The notes: generated from the letters alone by a model not told the origin. DNA of 22,786 nt from Euryarchaeota archaeon UBA106 (GCA_002502365.1 DAOJ01000067.1:1-22786), one strand, 5' to 3'. Shown: positions 1 through 7,473, numbered from the stretch's first letter. Translations and numbers: made by a program.

Positions 1-432
1 GTCCTAATTGCAACGCTATCAAGTGTTCTTGGCGCTCTTGCAGGATACGCAATTGGTATGTACGGCGGAGGTTGGCTACTAGAGAGATTTGTTTCTCAAT
101 CAACTATTGCAAGATTGAATGTACTCGTTGATAGATATGGTTCTGCTGGAATATTCATCGCAGCGGTCTCTCCAATTCCGTACAAAGCTCTAGCCTGGAT
201 AGCAGGAGCCGGGAGAATGGACTTGCGACTATTTGTTGCAGCAGGAATTGTTGGAAGAGGGCTTAGATTTGGTATTCCTGGTGCATTGTTGGGGATTTAT
301 GGGGAGTCAATGAAGTCTTCAATGACCGGTGTAGAGGGTGCGATAACCTTCAGCATTGTCTCAATTATTGGATTAATTGTTGTGGTTCCAGCTGCTCGCT
401 GGTGGAAAGGTCTACTCGATGAAGAAGAATGA
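1..432 (+). CDS. VTT/DedA-type (YqaA-like) membrane protein, 5' end outside window
   Basis: The reading frame is open from base 1, so the start lies upstream; 143 residues are visible. The segment opens with a hydrophobic Gly-rich stretch (SSVLGALAGYAIGMYGG) typical of the VTT (SNARE-associated/DedA) fold. A central SPIPYKALAWIAGAGRM motif follows, like the re-entrant loop of YqaA-type members. A GRGLRFGIPGALLGIYG segment comes next, then a last transmembrane helix and an acidic tail. Family members are polytopic inner-membrane proteins linked to membrane homeostasis or lipid scrambling, and the exact substrate here cannot be told. An internal ATG at 58 is not the start, because the family motif begins before it. 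The next feature is tRNA-Glu, 46 bases downstream. Family assignment is fairly safe; function is unknown. Confidence 0.8.
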   Translation, partial: VLIATLSSVLGALAGYAIGMYGGGWLLERFVSQSTIARLNVLVDRYGSAGIFIAAVSPIPYKALAWIAGAGRMDLRLFVAAGIVGRGLRFGIPGALLGIYGESMKSSMTGVEGAITFSIVSIIGLIVVVPAARWWKGLLDEEE

Positions 433-478
433 TTCTAACCAATTCGATTATTTGTGAGTTGTATCTCGGACGGCCATC

Positions 479-556
479 GCTCCTGTGGTGTAGCACGGTC
501 CATCATTCCGGGTTTTCATCCCGGCGACCCGGGTTCAAATCCCGGCAGGAGCACCA
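479..556 (+). tRNA. tRNA-Glu (TTC), CCA encoded
   Basis: A full cloverleaf can be folded. The acceptor GCTCCTG pairs with CAGGAGC, the anticodon stem is CCGGG/CCCGG with loop TTTTCAT (anticodon TTC, reading Glu codons), and the T stem is CCGGG/CCCGG with loop TTCAAAT. The discriminator is A and CCA is encoded at 554-556. No intron is seen in the anticodon loop. Confidence 0.95.
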
Positions 557-576
557 ATTCTCGATAATTTTCTGAT

Positions 577-1074
577 TTATCGTGCAAGATTTTCTACCAT
601 TGCATCGATTGTTTCGGGATTTGCTTCCTTGTTTCTTCCCGATGTCAAAGCTCTTCCTATTACATCGGCTCCAATGAATGAAAACATACTACGCATTGCC
701 ATAATTACGTGCGCACCACCCCCTCCACTATGAGTGGCAAGACCTACTGGTTTGCCTGTACACATCTTTCGGAAATTTTGCCAATCTCGTGAAAGCCAAG
801 CGATTGCATTGTTCAATGTAGGTGGGAAGGAACCATTGTATTCCGGAGCAACGACAATCCAAGCATCAGCATCGATCATTTGTTGTGTTAAATCTGAAAC
901 ATCTGGAGATTGTTCAGAATCCGAGGAGCGTGCAATTGTGAACATAGGTAAGTCCATCTCGGCTAAATCAACAATATCAGCCGTATGTCCTTTGTCTCGA
1001 GCAACTGCTGCAAATCTCTCGGCTAATTCGAGGTTAGTACCAGAGGTTGCGGTAATCATCAGGAAGTTTGCCAT
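577..1074 (-). CDS. NADPH-dependent FMN reductase family flavoprotein
   Basis: This 165-residue protein fits the NADPH-dependent FMN reductase family (flavodoxin-like fold), which reduces flavins or quinones using NAD(P)H in the cytoplasm. The N-terminal phosphate-binding loop is TATSGTNLELAERF (about residues 8-21). The signature APEYNGSFPPTLNNAIAWLS spans about 76-95, and a flexible Gly loop (SGGGGA) lies near 116-121. Length is slightly short but complete. No Shine-Dalgarno sequence precedes the ATG; a TATA-like ACTTATC sits about 35 bases upstream, so a leaderless or short-leader transcript is likely. It lies 39 bases downstream of the SLOG gene on the same strand and may be co-transcribed. 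The true substrate is not predictable from sequence. Confidence 0.9.
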   Translation of the reverse strand: MANFLMITATSGTNLELAERFAAVARDKGHTADIVDLAEMDLPMFTIARSSDSEQSPDVSDLTQQMIDADAWIVVAPEYNGSFPPTLNNAIAWLSRDWQNFRKMCTGKPVGLATHSGGGGAHVIMAMRSMFSFIGADVIGRALTSGRNKEANPETIDAMVENLAR

Positions 1075-1113
1075 GATGGCCCGAGGGGCTATCCGTACTT
1101 CAACCGATAAGTA

Positions 1114-1563
1114 TCACTCGACTTCAATAATTGATGTTGAAATGCCTTTTTCTTTGGCTAAATCAATTACAATCCTCGTCCATTTACTTGTGGGCGAAGG
1201 CATTGCTAAGATATGACTGGCTGCATTCAATATTTTCAGTGTCAACGAATTCCCTGCTTCGGGCCTTCCTGAATCGTGTAGTGTCCTTCGGGGGTCATCC
1301 CATTCTTCTGTAAATACAGCAATTTCGATTGAGTTATTGTCAGCCCATCTTTCTGCCATGTAATCCACACCACTTGCTCCCCCGACAATAACTAAATCGG
1401 GATATCCGTTATCATTAACCCACTGATCGATTGCCTTTTCGAAGACTTCGAAGTCATAAAAACGACTACTTCCAACGATTGCGAGATTAATCACCGATCC
1501 ATCTTGATTCAGGTCACGTCTTCCGAGAGAATCGACCACATCTTGCCCCGAGGTTGCTGCCAT
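1114..1563 (-). CDS. SLOG-superfamily protein, DUF2493 (YspA-like)
   Basis: A 149-residue single-domain protein. After a hydrophilic N-terminal extension of about 25 residues, a Rossmann-like strand NLAIVGSSRF begins. The diagnostic VIVGGASGVDYMAERWA follows (about 58-74), matching the nucleotide-binding GGxxGxD...W pattern of DUF2493/YspA members of the SLOG superfamily. Later segments SGRPEAGNSLTLKIL and the terminal strand IVIDLAKEKGISTSIIEV also fit. SLOG domains are known or proposed to bind nucleotide-derived ligands, sometimes in stress or conflict systems, and are often genomic singletons. A GGAG lies three bases before the ATG. It is divergent from sufS across a 126-base gap and upstream of the flavin reductase. 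The ligand is unknown. Confidence 0.75.
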   Translation of the reverse strand: MAATSGQDVVDSLGRRDLNQDGSVINLAIVGSSRFYDFEVFEKAIDQWVNDNGYPDLVIVGGASGVDYMAERWADNNSIEIAVFTEEWDDPRRTLHDSGRPEAGNSLTLKILNAASHILAMPSPTSKWTRIVIDLAKEKGISTSIIEVE

Positions 1564-1631
1564 TGTCTCCGCGAGGTAGGTCTCTGTGGATAAACATGGT
1601 CATTTTCTCATCACTTTTTGGATTGTTTGGA

Positions 1632-1641
1632 GAATATATCC
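1632..1641. promoter_or_regulatory. Symmetric TATA-like element between SLOG gene and sufS
   Basis: GAATATATCC reads GGATATATTC on the other strand, so it could act as a TATA box in both directions. It is 48 bases before the sufS ATG and about 69 before the SLOG-gene ATG. Position and A/T core are seen; promoter activity is inferred. Confidence 0.4.
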
Positions 1642-1676
1642 CACCCATTGATATCGAGGTATCCAATCGGGGTTCC

Positions 1677-1684
1677 AAGGAGGT
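1677..1684 (+). promoter_or_regulatory. Strong Shine-Dalgarno of sufS
   Basis: AAGGAGGT ends five bases before the ATG at 1690. It is one of the clearest ribosome binding sites in the window and fixes the sufS start. Confidence 0.8.
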
Positions 1685-1689
1685 AGGCC

Positions 1690-2916
1690 ATGGCTTTAGA
1701 TATCGAGGCAATTCGGAATGATTTTCCAATCCTAGATAGGGTCTTACCGAATGGTAAGAAGTTAGTATATTTCGACAATGCCGCCACTTCCCAGAAACCT
1801 CAGGTAGTTATTGATGCAATGACTAGATATTACGAGGAATACAATTCAAATGCCCATCGGGCCAACCATACACTAGCGGATGAGGCAACCACCGCTTTAG
1901 AGGACGCTCGTAGCAAAATATCACGTTACTTCGGAACTAGTCCCGAGAATATGATCTATACAAGCGGTGCAACTGAAGCAATCAACCTTGTCGCATATGG
2001 ATGGGCTAGATACAATCTGCATCAAGATGACGTGGTGGTTGTAACAGAAATGGAGCATCATGCGGATATAGTTCCATGGCAGGAACTCAACAAAGAGAAA
2101 GGAGTGGAAGTTCGCTATGTTCCAATCAACTCCAGAACTTTCACTCTAGATATGGAAGCCTTTGAAGTTGCACTTGAAGATGCAAAACTGGTCTGTGTAG
2201 TTCACACAAGCAATGTATTGGGAATTCGTAATCCAATTGAAGAGATTATCGAAAAATCTCACCAAGCAGGCGCACGTGTTCTACTCGATTGTGCTCAAGG
2301 CGCTCCCCACGAAAGAATATTCTTCGATAATATGGGGGCGGATTTCGTTGCGATTTCTGCACATAAAATGGCAGGCCCTACCGGTATAGGTTGCATTTTG
2401 GTTAAACCGGATGCTATGGCTGAAATGGGGCCGTTTATGACAGGCGGTTCTATGATTCGAAGAGTTTCAACAGAGGGTACAACTTTCCAAGAAGGCCATG
2501 CAATGTTCGAAACTGGAACACCCCGTATAGCTGAGGCAATTGGGTGGGGGGCTGCAGTAGAGTGGCTCAGCCAGTTCGACATGAGGGAAGTCCATGCTCA
2601 TATTCATGACATTGCTGCATGGACTGCAGACCAAATGTTGGAAATTCCAGGAATCAGAATATTCGGTGACCCCAGCCATCCTGATTCTAGCGGAGCAGTA
2701 TCGTTCTTGCATGACTCAATTCAATCCCAGGATTTAGCAATATTACTCGATGAAGGAGGATTCGCTGTAAGAACCGGACATCATTGTGCTCAACCTCTAA
2801 TGGATGCATTGGGCGTTCCTTCGACTAATCGTGCATCGTTTTGGATTTACAATACTCTTGATGAGGCTCAATCTTTCGTCGAGCATCTAAAGTATGTCTG
2901 TGAACGATTTGCTTGA
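1690..2916 (+). CDS. sufS: Cysteine desulfurase SufS
   Basis: This 408-residue protein is a full-length group II cysteine desulfurase. It is a PLP enzyme that converts cysteine to alanine and leaves persulfide sulfur on its own cysteine for Fe-S assembly. The N-terminal YFDNAATSQKP, the EMEHHADIVPW cofactor region, the PLP lysine in SAHKMAGPTGIG (Lys226) and the catalytic loop RTGHHCAQP (Cys366) are all present, at nearly the same positions as in E. coli SufS. The start is fixed by AAGGAGGT five bases upstream. sufE follows after 51 bases, then a DUF59 gene, giving a SufS-SufE-SufT-like cassette. No sufBCD scaffold genes lie in the window, so the scaffold must be encoded elsewhere. Confidence 0.96.
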   Translation: MALDIEAIRNDFPILDRVLPNGKKLVYFDNAATSQKPQVVIDAMTRYYEEYNSNAHRANHTLADEATTALEDARSKISRYFGTSPENMIYTSGATEAINLVAYGWARYNLHQDDVVVVTEMEHHADIVPWQELNKEKGVEVRYVPINSRTFTLDMEAFEVALEDAKLVCVVHTSNVLGIRNPIEEIIEKSHQAGARVLLDCAQGAPHERIFFDNMGADFVAISAHKMAGPTGIGCILVKPDAMAEMGPFMTGGSMIRRVSTEGTTFQEGHAMFETGTPRIAEAIGWGAAVEWLSQFDMREVHAHIHDIAAWTADQMLEIPGIRIFGDPSHPDSSGAVSFLHDSIQSQDLAILLDEGGFAVRTGHHCAQPLMDALGVPSTNRASFWIYNTLDEAQSFVEHLKYVCERFA

Positions 2917-2967
2917 GGTAGATGAGCCACTCGTCATATTGAATAGAGCCAATCATGAGGAACTGAC

Positions 2968-3393
2968 ATGAGCGAGAGGCAATGGCCAGAACATCTTGAC
3001 CCTGTGGTCGAGGAGTTTGAGGACTGCTTCGATTCAATGGAACGTTATGAGTTACTATTTGAATATGCAAAAAAACACCCAACTCCACTGCCTCCAGAGG
3101 AATGGAATGAATCAAATCAGGTCCATGGCTGTCAATCTAGAGCACATGTTGTTTGTAGTATAGATGAATCAGGTAAATTCCTAATGCGCGGGGGCGCAGA
3201 TGCGCAAATTGTTCAAGGTTTGATGTGTGTTACCGCAATGGCGGTAAATGGCATGCCTCCGGAAAAAGTGTCTGAGATGGAACCAAATTACGCAGATGCT
3301 ATGGGAATTCGCAATTCCCTTACTCCGAGTCGAGCGAACGGTTTTTTGAATATGTTTGAACGGGTTCGATCAGAAGCAGAGAGGATGTTGTGA
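2968..3393 (+). CDS. sufE: SufE-family sulfur acceptor
   Basis: A 141-residue SufE-fold protein that accepts persulfide sulfur from SufS and hands it to the Fe-S scaffold. The active-site segment QVHGCQSRAHVV carries the conserved cysteine at residue 55 (Cys51 in E. coli SufE). It follows the usual helical N-terminus with YELLFEYAKKHPTPLPPEEW. The later VQGLMCVTAMAVNGMPPEKV also fits the family. A TGAGGAA ribosome site lies seven bases before the ATG. The stop overlaps the next gene by four bases if GTG 3390 is used there, so translational coupling is likely. SufE is mainly a bacterial and plastid family, so acquisition from bacteria is plausible but inferred. Confidence 0.93.
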   Translation: MSERQWPEHLDPVVEEFEDCFDSMERYELLFEYAKKHPTPLPPEEWNESNQVHGCQSRAHVVCSIDESGKFLMRGGADAQIVQGLMCVTAMAVNGMPPEKVSEMEPNYADAMGIRNSLTPSRANGFLNMFERVRSEAERML

Positions 3394-3698
3394 ATATGGT
3401 CGACGAGAAATCAGTTCGTGAATCCTTAATCGATGTCGAAGATCCAGAAATGAAAATTTCAGTTATCGATTTAGGTCTAATCTACGAAGTAAAAGTCGAT
3501 GCTGAGCATGCTGAAATTGACATGACTTTGACAAGCCCAGGTTGTCCAGTCGCACCCGAACTAATGGCTGCTGTACACCGTGCAGCTCTCAACACAGAGG
3601 GTATAGAAAGCGTCCACGTTAACCTCACATTTTCTCCGCCATGGGATCCAAAAATCCATGCTACTGAAGATGGTAAATTTGAGTTAGGTGTATTCTAA
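3390..3698 (+). CDS. DUF59/MIP18-family Fe-S assembly protein (SufT-like)
   Basis: This 102-residue DUF59 (FeS_assembly_P) protein shows the family signature: VEDPEMKISVIDLGLIYEV near the N-terminus, then MTLTSPGCPVAPELM with the conserved cysteine (residue 52), and a C-terminal VNLTFSPPWDP. Relatives include SufT and the MIP18/CIA2 carriers, which help deliver or mature Fe-S clusters. Its place right behind sufS and sufE supports that role. Two starts are possible: GTG 3390, overlapping the sufE stop as GTGA, or ATG 3396; GAGAGGA at 3379-3385 is compatible with either. Its TAA overlaps the folD stop by four bases on the opposite strand, so these genes end inside each other. Confidence 0.9.
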   Translation: MNMVDEKSVRESLIDVEDPEMKISVIDLGLIYEVKVDAEHAEIDMTLTSPGCPVAPELMAAVHRAALNTEGIESVHVNLTFSPPWDPKIHATEDGKFELGVF

Positions 3699-4570
3699 TT
3701 CAAACGTAATTCTGCAGCCTTAACTGTATTACTCATCAGCATCGAGATAGTCATTGGACCTACCCCACCTGGCACCGGAGTAATGTATCCCGCTATGTTT
3801 GCAGCTTCAGGGTCTACGTCTCCAGTAAGACGACTTCCACTTTCTCTAGAGTCATCTGCGACACGATTGATTCCAACATCGATTACTGTCGCTCCTGGCT
3901 TTATCCAATCAGCTTGAATCGTTTCGGCCCTTCCAATCGCGGCAACTACTAAGTCCGCAGTACGACAAATATCCGCAATATCTTGCGTTCTAGAATGAGC
4001 AATTGTTACTGTGGCATCGATTCCCTTTTGAGCCAATAATAACGCCAGTGGCATTCCAACAATTCTAGATCTACCAATAACTACTGCCTTTTTCCCAGTT
4101 AGATCGATATCAGCATCTTTGATCAATTCCATGACTCCAGCAGGAGTGCATGGTAGCATACCATCTACCTGACCCATCACTAATCTTCCGAGATTTGTTG
4201 GATGGAATCCATCTACATCTTTTGATGGGTCAATAGTTTCGGTTATTTCCAATTCATCAGTGCCATCGGGAGTAGGACTCTGAACTAGTATACCATGAAC
4301 AGAATCATCTGCGTTAAGTCGCTCAACAACTTGAATCAGTTCTTGTTGGGAGACGTTTTTTGGTAAGTCAACTCTAGTACTCTTTATTCCACAACGCTCA
4401 CAGGCTTTTTGTTTGTTTCTTACATATACATGGCTTGCAGGGTCATCCCCGGCCAAAACTACCGCTAGGTGTGGTTCAATTCCTGATTTTTTTAGTTGTG
4501 AAACTCTATCGCCCAACTTTTCCTCGACGCGTAATCCAAGTGACTTACCATCGAGTATTACCGCACTCAC
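3695..4570 (-). CDS. folD: FolD: methylene-THF dehydrogenase / methenyl-THF cyclohydrolase
   Basis: A 291-residue bifunctional FolD that interconverts 5,10-methylene-, methenyl- and 10-formyl-tetrahydrofolate in the cytoplasm. Key residues are in place: Tyr49 and Lys53 in YVRNKQKAC, Gln97 in VHGILVQSPTP, Asp120 in DPSKDVDGFHP, the Rossmann loop VVIGRSRIVGMPLALLL, and the C-terminal PVPGGVGPMTISMLMSNT. The start is GTG with only a weak AGG two bases before it, so a leaderless transcript is likely. It links to the glycine cleavage genes in this window, because GcvT makes the methylene-THF that FolD oxidises; that link is metabolic, not an operon. It converges with the DUF59 gene with a 4-bp overlap of stop codons. 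Confidence 0.97.
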   Translation of the reverse strand: MSAVILDGKSLGLRVEEKLGDRVSQLKKSGIEPHLAVVLAGDDPASHVYVRNKQKACERCGIKSTRVDLPKNVSQQELIQVVERLNADDSVHGILVQSPTPDGTDELEITETIDPSKDVDGFHPTNLGRLVMGQVDGMLPCTPAGVMELIKDADIDLTGKKAVVIGRSRIVGMPLALLLAQKGIDATVTIAHSRTQDIADICRTADLVVAAIGRAETIQADWIKPGATVIDVGINRVADDSRESGSRLTGDVDPEAANIAGYITPVPGGVGPMTISMLMSNTVKAAELRLN

Positions 4571-4645
4571 AACCTAACCCCTTTGCCTAGTAGTCTTGAC
4601 CATTTCTGAAAAGCCCCCTCCTGAGACACTCAGAACGGAGAATAT

Positions 4646-4722
4646 TGGAGCCCCAGGAGGGATTCGAACCCCCGGCCGTCTGATTACAAATCAGATGCTC
4701 TACCAGTCTGAGCTACTGAGGC
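4646..4722 (-). tRNA. tRNA-Thr (TGT), CCA encoded
   Basis: Read on the minus strand, the acceptor GCCTCAG pairs with CTGGGGC (one G-T). The D stem is GCTC/GAGC, the anticodon stem TCTGA/TCAGA with loop TTTGTAA (anticodon TGT), and the T arm GGGGG-TTCGAAT-CCCTC. The discriminator is T, as seen in some archaeal Thr tRNAs, and CCA is encoded (4646-4648 on the plus strand). No intron is seen. Confidence 0.95.
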
Positions 4723-4738
4723 AGCACCCCCCGCTGCC
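4720..4738 (-). other. GC hairpin overlapping the 5' end of tRNA-Thr
   Basis: On the minus strand GGCAGC-GGGGGGT-GCTGCC forms a perfect 6-bp stem with a 7-base loop. The last three bases of the 3' arm are the first three of the tRNA acceptor, so in the precursor this stem would compete with the acceptor stem. The dyad is seen; function is inferred. Confidence 0.5.
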
Positions 4739-4776
4739 CACGTTCGATTCTTGAACCCTGCACCTTGAGGAGTAGC

Positions 4777-4784
4777 AAATATAG
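4777..4784. promoter_or_regulatory. TATA-like element shared by tRNA-Thr (-) and the zinc-ribbon gene (+)
   Basis: AAATATAG (CTATATTT on the minus strand) is the only clear A/T box in the gap. It lies about 55 bases before the tRNA 5' end and about 47 before the ATG at 4831, compatible with initiation in either direction. Promoter use is inferred. Confidence 0.4.
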
Positions 4785-4830
4785 GGCCAAGTTGAATGGC
4801 TAACTACTACTCCGAATACTATCGATTACC

Positions 4831-5235
4831 ATGCCAAAGCTAGTTTCCAATCGAAAATTGAACCTTGTAATTGCAGCATGGGTCTGCATTCTCCTAGGTG
4901 CAGGGATAGTTTTCGGAACAGCAGGAAATACCTTTGCTATCGCGGTAGGCGCTCCCTTATCTATCGCCGGCGCGGCTTTGCTGATGTTTGGATTGGGACT
5001 TCCAGACGAAAATCCAGTCAATCCTGAAGAATTAGCGGCTTGGGCTCCAGATGCAGTCAAAATGCCAGATGCAGGACGTGCCATGTACCGAATTGACACT
5101 TCATTAGACCCTCCAATAAGAACCTCAATTCTTTGTGGTAGATGTGGTCACTTAGAGTGGGTAAATGGTAGAAAACCACCCTCCTATGAATGCGTGAAAT
5201 GTGAAACAGTACTTTGGATAGAAGAAGAGGAGTAA
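4831..5235 (+). CDS. Small membrane protein with C-terminal zinc ribbon
   Basis: A 134-residue protein not assigned to a named family. Two hydrophobic helices (about 12-32 and 36-56, rich in Gly/Ala) form a hairpin after a short basic N-terminus. A Pro/Ala/Asp-rich linker leads to a C-terminal four-cysteine knuckle pair, CGRCG and CVKC, separated by 18 residues, which looks like a cytoplasmic zinc ribbon. The protein ends in acidic residues. The basic N-terminus suggests that both ends face the cytoplasm. No Shine-Dalgarno is seen; a TATA-like box is about 47 bases upstream, so a short leader is expected. pheS follows 63 bases downstream on the same strand. A membrane-tethered nucleic-acid or protein-binding role is only a guess. 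Confidence 0.75.
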   Translation: MPKLVSNRKLNLVIAAWVCILLGAGIVFGTAGNTFAIAVGAPLSIAGAALLMFGLGLPDENPVNPEELAAWAPDAVKMPDAGRAMYRIDTSLDPPIRTSILCGRCGHLEWVNGRKPPSYECVKCETVLWIEEEE

Positions 5236-5298
5236 TAGAAGACAATCTAAGCAAGCATCAAAGCGAAAGGGTGTCAGGGACTAACTCGAGGTGAAGTG

Positions 5299-6792
5299 GT
5301 GACTCTAGGTAACAACGAGAGAAGAATGCTTAGGGCACTCCTTTCGAATCCAGAAGCTGGATGGAACCTTAACGAGATTCTCGATGTCACTGAATGGACC
5401 GATCAAGTCCATGTTGCAGGTTCGGGTCAGGTATTGAGTGATGCTGGACTTGTGCAAATAGTGGAATCTTCATCCCGCAAAGTTTCACTAGGCTCAGAAG
5501 GGCGTAATGCAGCTTTGGATGGATTACTTGAATCACGAATTTGGAATTGGTTGCAAGAGTCAGACGATTCTGAGCGAACAATGCAAGGATTGTTCTCAGC
5601 AGGTTTTGAGCGGCATGAAGCCGGACCTGGAGTTGGATTGCTAAAATCACTAGGAGTCAATGTTGAGTCCGGCTCATTCGTATGGAGTGATGAGAATGCA
5701 ATTACCAATAGCATAAATCAAAGAAGTGAGTTCATACAAGTTCTTTCAGATTCCGCGATGGACATTGGGGGCTTAGATTCTGAATTAGTCAAACATTTCC
5801 AAGGACGGAAAGGTTTGATTGAAATCGAAGAATCCACAACAAGAACTTGGACTCTAACCAAGGCCGGAAAAGAAATCAAACCGGATGAACTGAAAGATGT
5901 GCAACAGATAGGAGAGATTACTCCCGAGTTACTACAGGGAGAATCTTGGAGAGATGCTGAATTCAAACCATTCGATGTCAATGCTCCAGCGCCTATTCCT
6001 GCCGGAGGCAGACCGCACCCTATGCAAGCGCTGATAGAGCGAATTCGTTCGGTATTCTTGGAAATGGGCTTCTCAGAAATTGAGGGAGATTATGTTCAAT
6101 CAGCGGGGTGGAATATGGATGCATTATTCATCCCTCAATCTCACCCCGCTAGAACTATGCAAGACACATTCTATCTTAATAATCCAGAGAAGGTAGAAGT
6201 TGCACCTGAAATGCTAGACCTATGGGCTAAGGTGCATGAGTACGGACATGATACAGGAAGCAAAGGATGGGGGGTTAAATTCGACAAAGAGGAAGCTCAA
6301 AAGGGCTTACTAAGGACACATACAACAGTCAATACAATACGTCATATTGCAGAAAACCCACATGTCCCAAGCCGAGTTTTTGGCATCGGTCGTGTATTTA
6401 GACAAGAGACAATTGACCGGACTCATCTGCCCGAGTTCCATCAAATCGAAGGCATAATTCACGAACCAGATGCAAATCTTCCAATGCTAATTTCTACCCT
6501 CAAAACCTTCTACGCAAAAATGGGATATCCCGATGTTCGTGTACGTCCTGCTTACTTCCCTTACACCGAGCCATCGGTAGAGGTCGAAGTTTACTGGCGT
6601 GGTGAATGGTTAGAACTGGGTGGCTCGGGAATTTTCCGGCCAGAAGTCACTGAACCGCTTGGCACTGAATGGCCGGTCTGTGCATGGGGGATGGGTCTGG
6701 AGCGACTTGCAATGCTCGTACTAGGATTGGATGACATCAGAGAATTGTACCAACCAGATCTTGAGCGCCTCTCTAAGATGCCAATTCTTTAG
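5299..6792 (+). CDS. pheS: Phenylalanyl-tRNA synthetase alpha subunit
   Basis: This 497-residue alpha chain of the heterotetrameric PheRS charges tRNA-Phe. Its length and its N-terminal winged-helix-like repeats (about 1-190) are of the archaeal/eukaryal type. The class II catalytic core follows: motif 2 region FGIGRVFRQETIDRTHLPEF with the following HQIEG, the phenylalanine-pocket region YFPYTEPSVEVEVYW, GGSGIFRPEV, and motif 3 WGMGLERLAMLVLGLDDIRE. Two tandem GTG codons (5296, 5299) could start it; GAGGTGA at 5288-5294 gives workable spacing only for 5299. pheT is not next to it, so the beta subunit is encoded elsewhere. The stop is three bases from the stop of the convergent gene. Confidence 0.96.
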   Translation: MTLGNNERRMLRALLSNPEAGWNLNEILDVTEWTDQVHVAGSGQVLSDAGLVQIVESSSRKVSLGSEGRNAALDGLLESRIWNWLQESDDSERTMQGLFSAGFERHEAGPGVGLLKSLGVNVESGSFVWSDENAITNSINQRSEFIQVLSDSAMDIGGLDSELVKHFQGRKGLIEIEESTTRTWTLTKAGKEIKPDELKDVQQIGEITPELLQGESWRDAEFKPFDVNAPAPIPAGGRPHPMQALIERIRSVFLEMGFSEIEGDYVQSAGWNMDALFIPQSHPARTMQDTFYLNNPEKVEVAPEMLDLWAKVHEYGHDTGSKGWGVKFDKEEAQKGLLRTHTTVNTIRHIAENPHVPSRVFGIGRVFRQETIDRTHLPEFHQIEGIIHEPDANLPMLISTLKTFYAKMGYPDVRVRPAYFPYTEPSVEVEVYWRGEWLELGGSGIFRPEVTEPLGTEWPVCAWGMGLERLAMLVLGLDDIRELYQPDLERLSKMPIL

Positions 6793-6795
6793 AAT

Positions 6796-7473
6796 TCATT
6801 CTGATTTTTGAACAGAATAAACCACTGTTACTTGAGCAGTCGTCTTGATATTTACTCCACAACTTGCCTCCATAGTGACAGTTAGATTTTCAGTTAAATC
6901 AGAAAAATCCATCGAGAATAGTCCATTTTCATCTATTGGAACATTCAGCTGTTCTTGTTCAATATCAGAATCACTCCAAACAAAATCACATGATTCAATA
7001 GATGAATGAGTTAGATTTCCAGTTAAAATAGCATCTTCACCATGCTCAATGTCGGTTTCAAAATCATCCAGAATTATCTCAGTCAGCCCTTCATCGGGGT
7101 AAGAAATTGTAAACTCAGTTTCCCAAGTTGTCTCTTGATTAAGATAATCTTTTGCAACAACAGATAGAGTATATTCGCCGGTACTTAGTTCAGATATGTC
7201 GACTAAATATTGACCATTATCGTCGACGTAGGTGTCAGAGATTCTCTCTTCATTTAGTGTAACTTCTAGTTCCAGTTCCTCAATAGATTCGTCGTTTACA
7301 GAAATTGTGATGCTTGTAACCTCTCCAATTAGAAAACTACCAGGCTTTTCTCCTTCGATTGTAGGCGGTTGATCTGAAACATCGGTTTCCACTCCTAAAA
7401 AGAAAAGTCCAAGCATGACACTTCCAATCATTAGGAAAGCCAATGTCAGGCTTCGCACCTGCTCTTTATCCAT
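6796..7473 (-). CDS. Membrane-anchored extracellular protein with Ig-like beta domains
   Basis: A 225-residue protein of unknown function. One N-terminal transmembrane or signal-anchor helix (about 7-27, LTLAFLMIGSVMLGLFFLGV) precedes a fully extracellular acidic region. Two Ig-like/bacterial-PKD-like beta domains can be outlined. The first runs from PPTIEGEKPGSF to a TGEYTLSVVAKDYLNQE strand (about 35-125). The second starts at ILDDFETDIEHGEDAILTG and contains two cysteines, in SIESCDFVW and MEASCGVNI, that could form a disulfide. The ATG at 7473 is preferred over the upstream ATG at 7488 because GGAGAGG lies six bases before it. It is the last of four exported-protein genes on this strand, 70 bases after the second SCO gene. 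A role in assembly of the same envelope complex is inferred only from position. Confidence 0.7.
   Translation of the reverse strand: MDKEQVRSLTLAFLMIGSVMLGLFFLGVETDVSDQPPTIEGEKPGSFLIGEVTSITISVNDESIEELELEVTLNEERISDTYVDDNGQYLVDISELSTGEYTLSVVAKDYLNQETTWETEFTISYPDEGLTEIILDDFETDIEHGEDAILTGNLTHSSIESCDFVWSDSDIEQEQLNVPIDENGLFSMDFSDLTENLTVTMEASCGVNIKTTAQVTVVYSVQKSE

Noticed and set aside
734..1216. Plus-strand frame of 160 codons opposite the FMN reductase
   Set aside because: The opposite strand encodes a clear flavin reductase family protein; this frame has no recognisable motif.
1650..1708. 10-bp direct repeat GATATCGAGG at 1650-1659 and 1699-1708 around the sufS start
   Set aside because: The second copy is inside the coding region and a 10-bp match is weak; no further copies were noticed.
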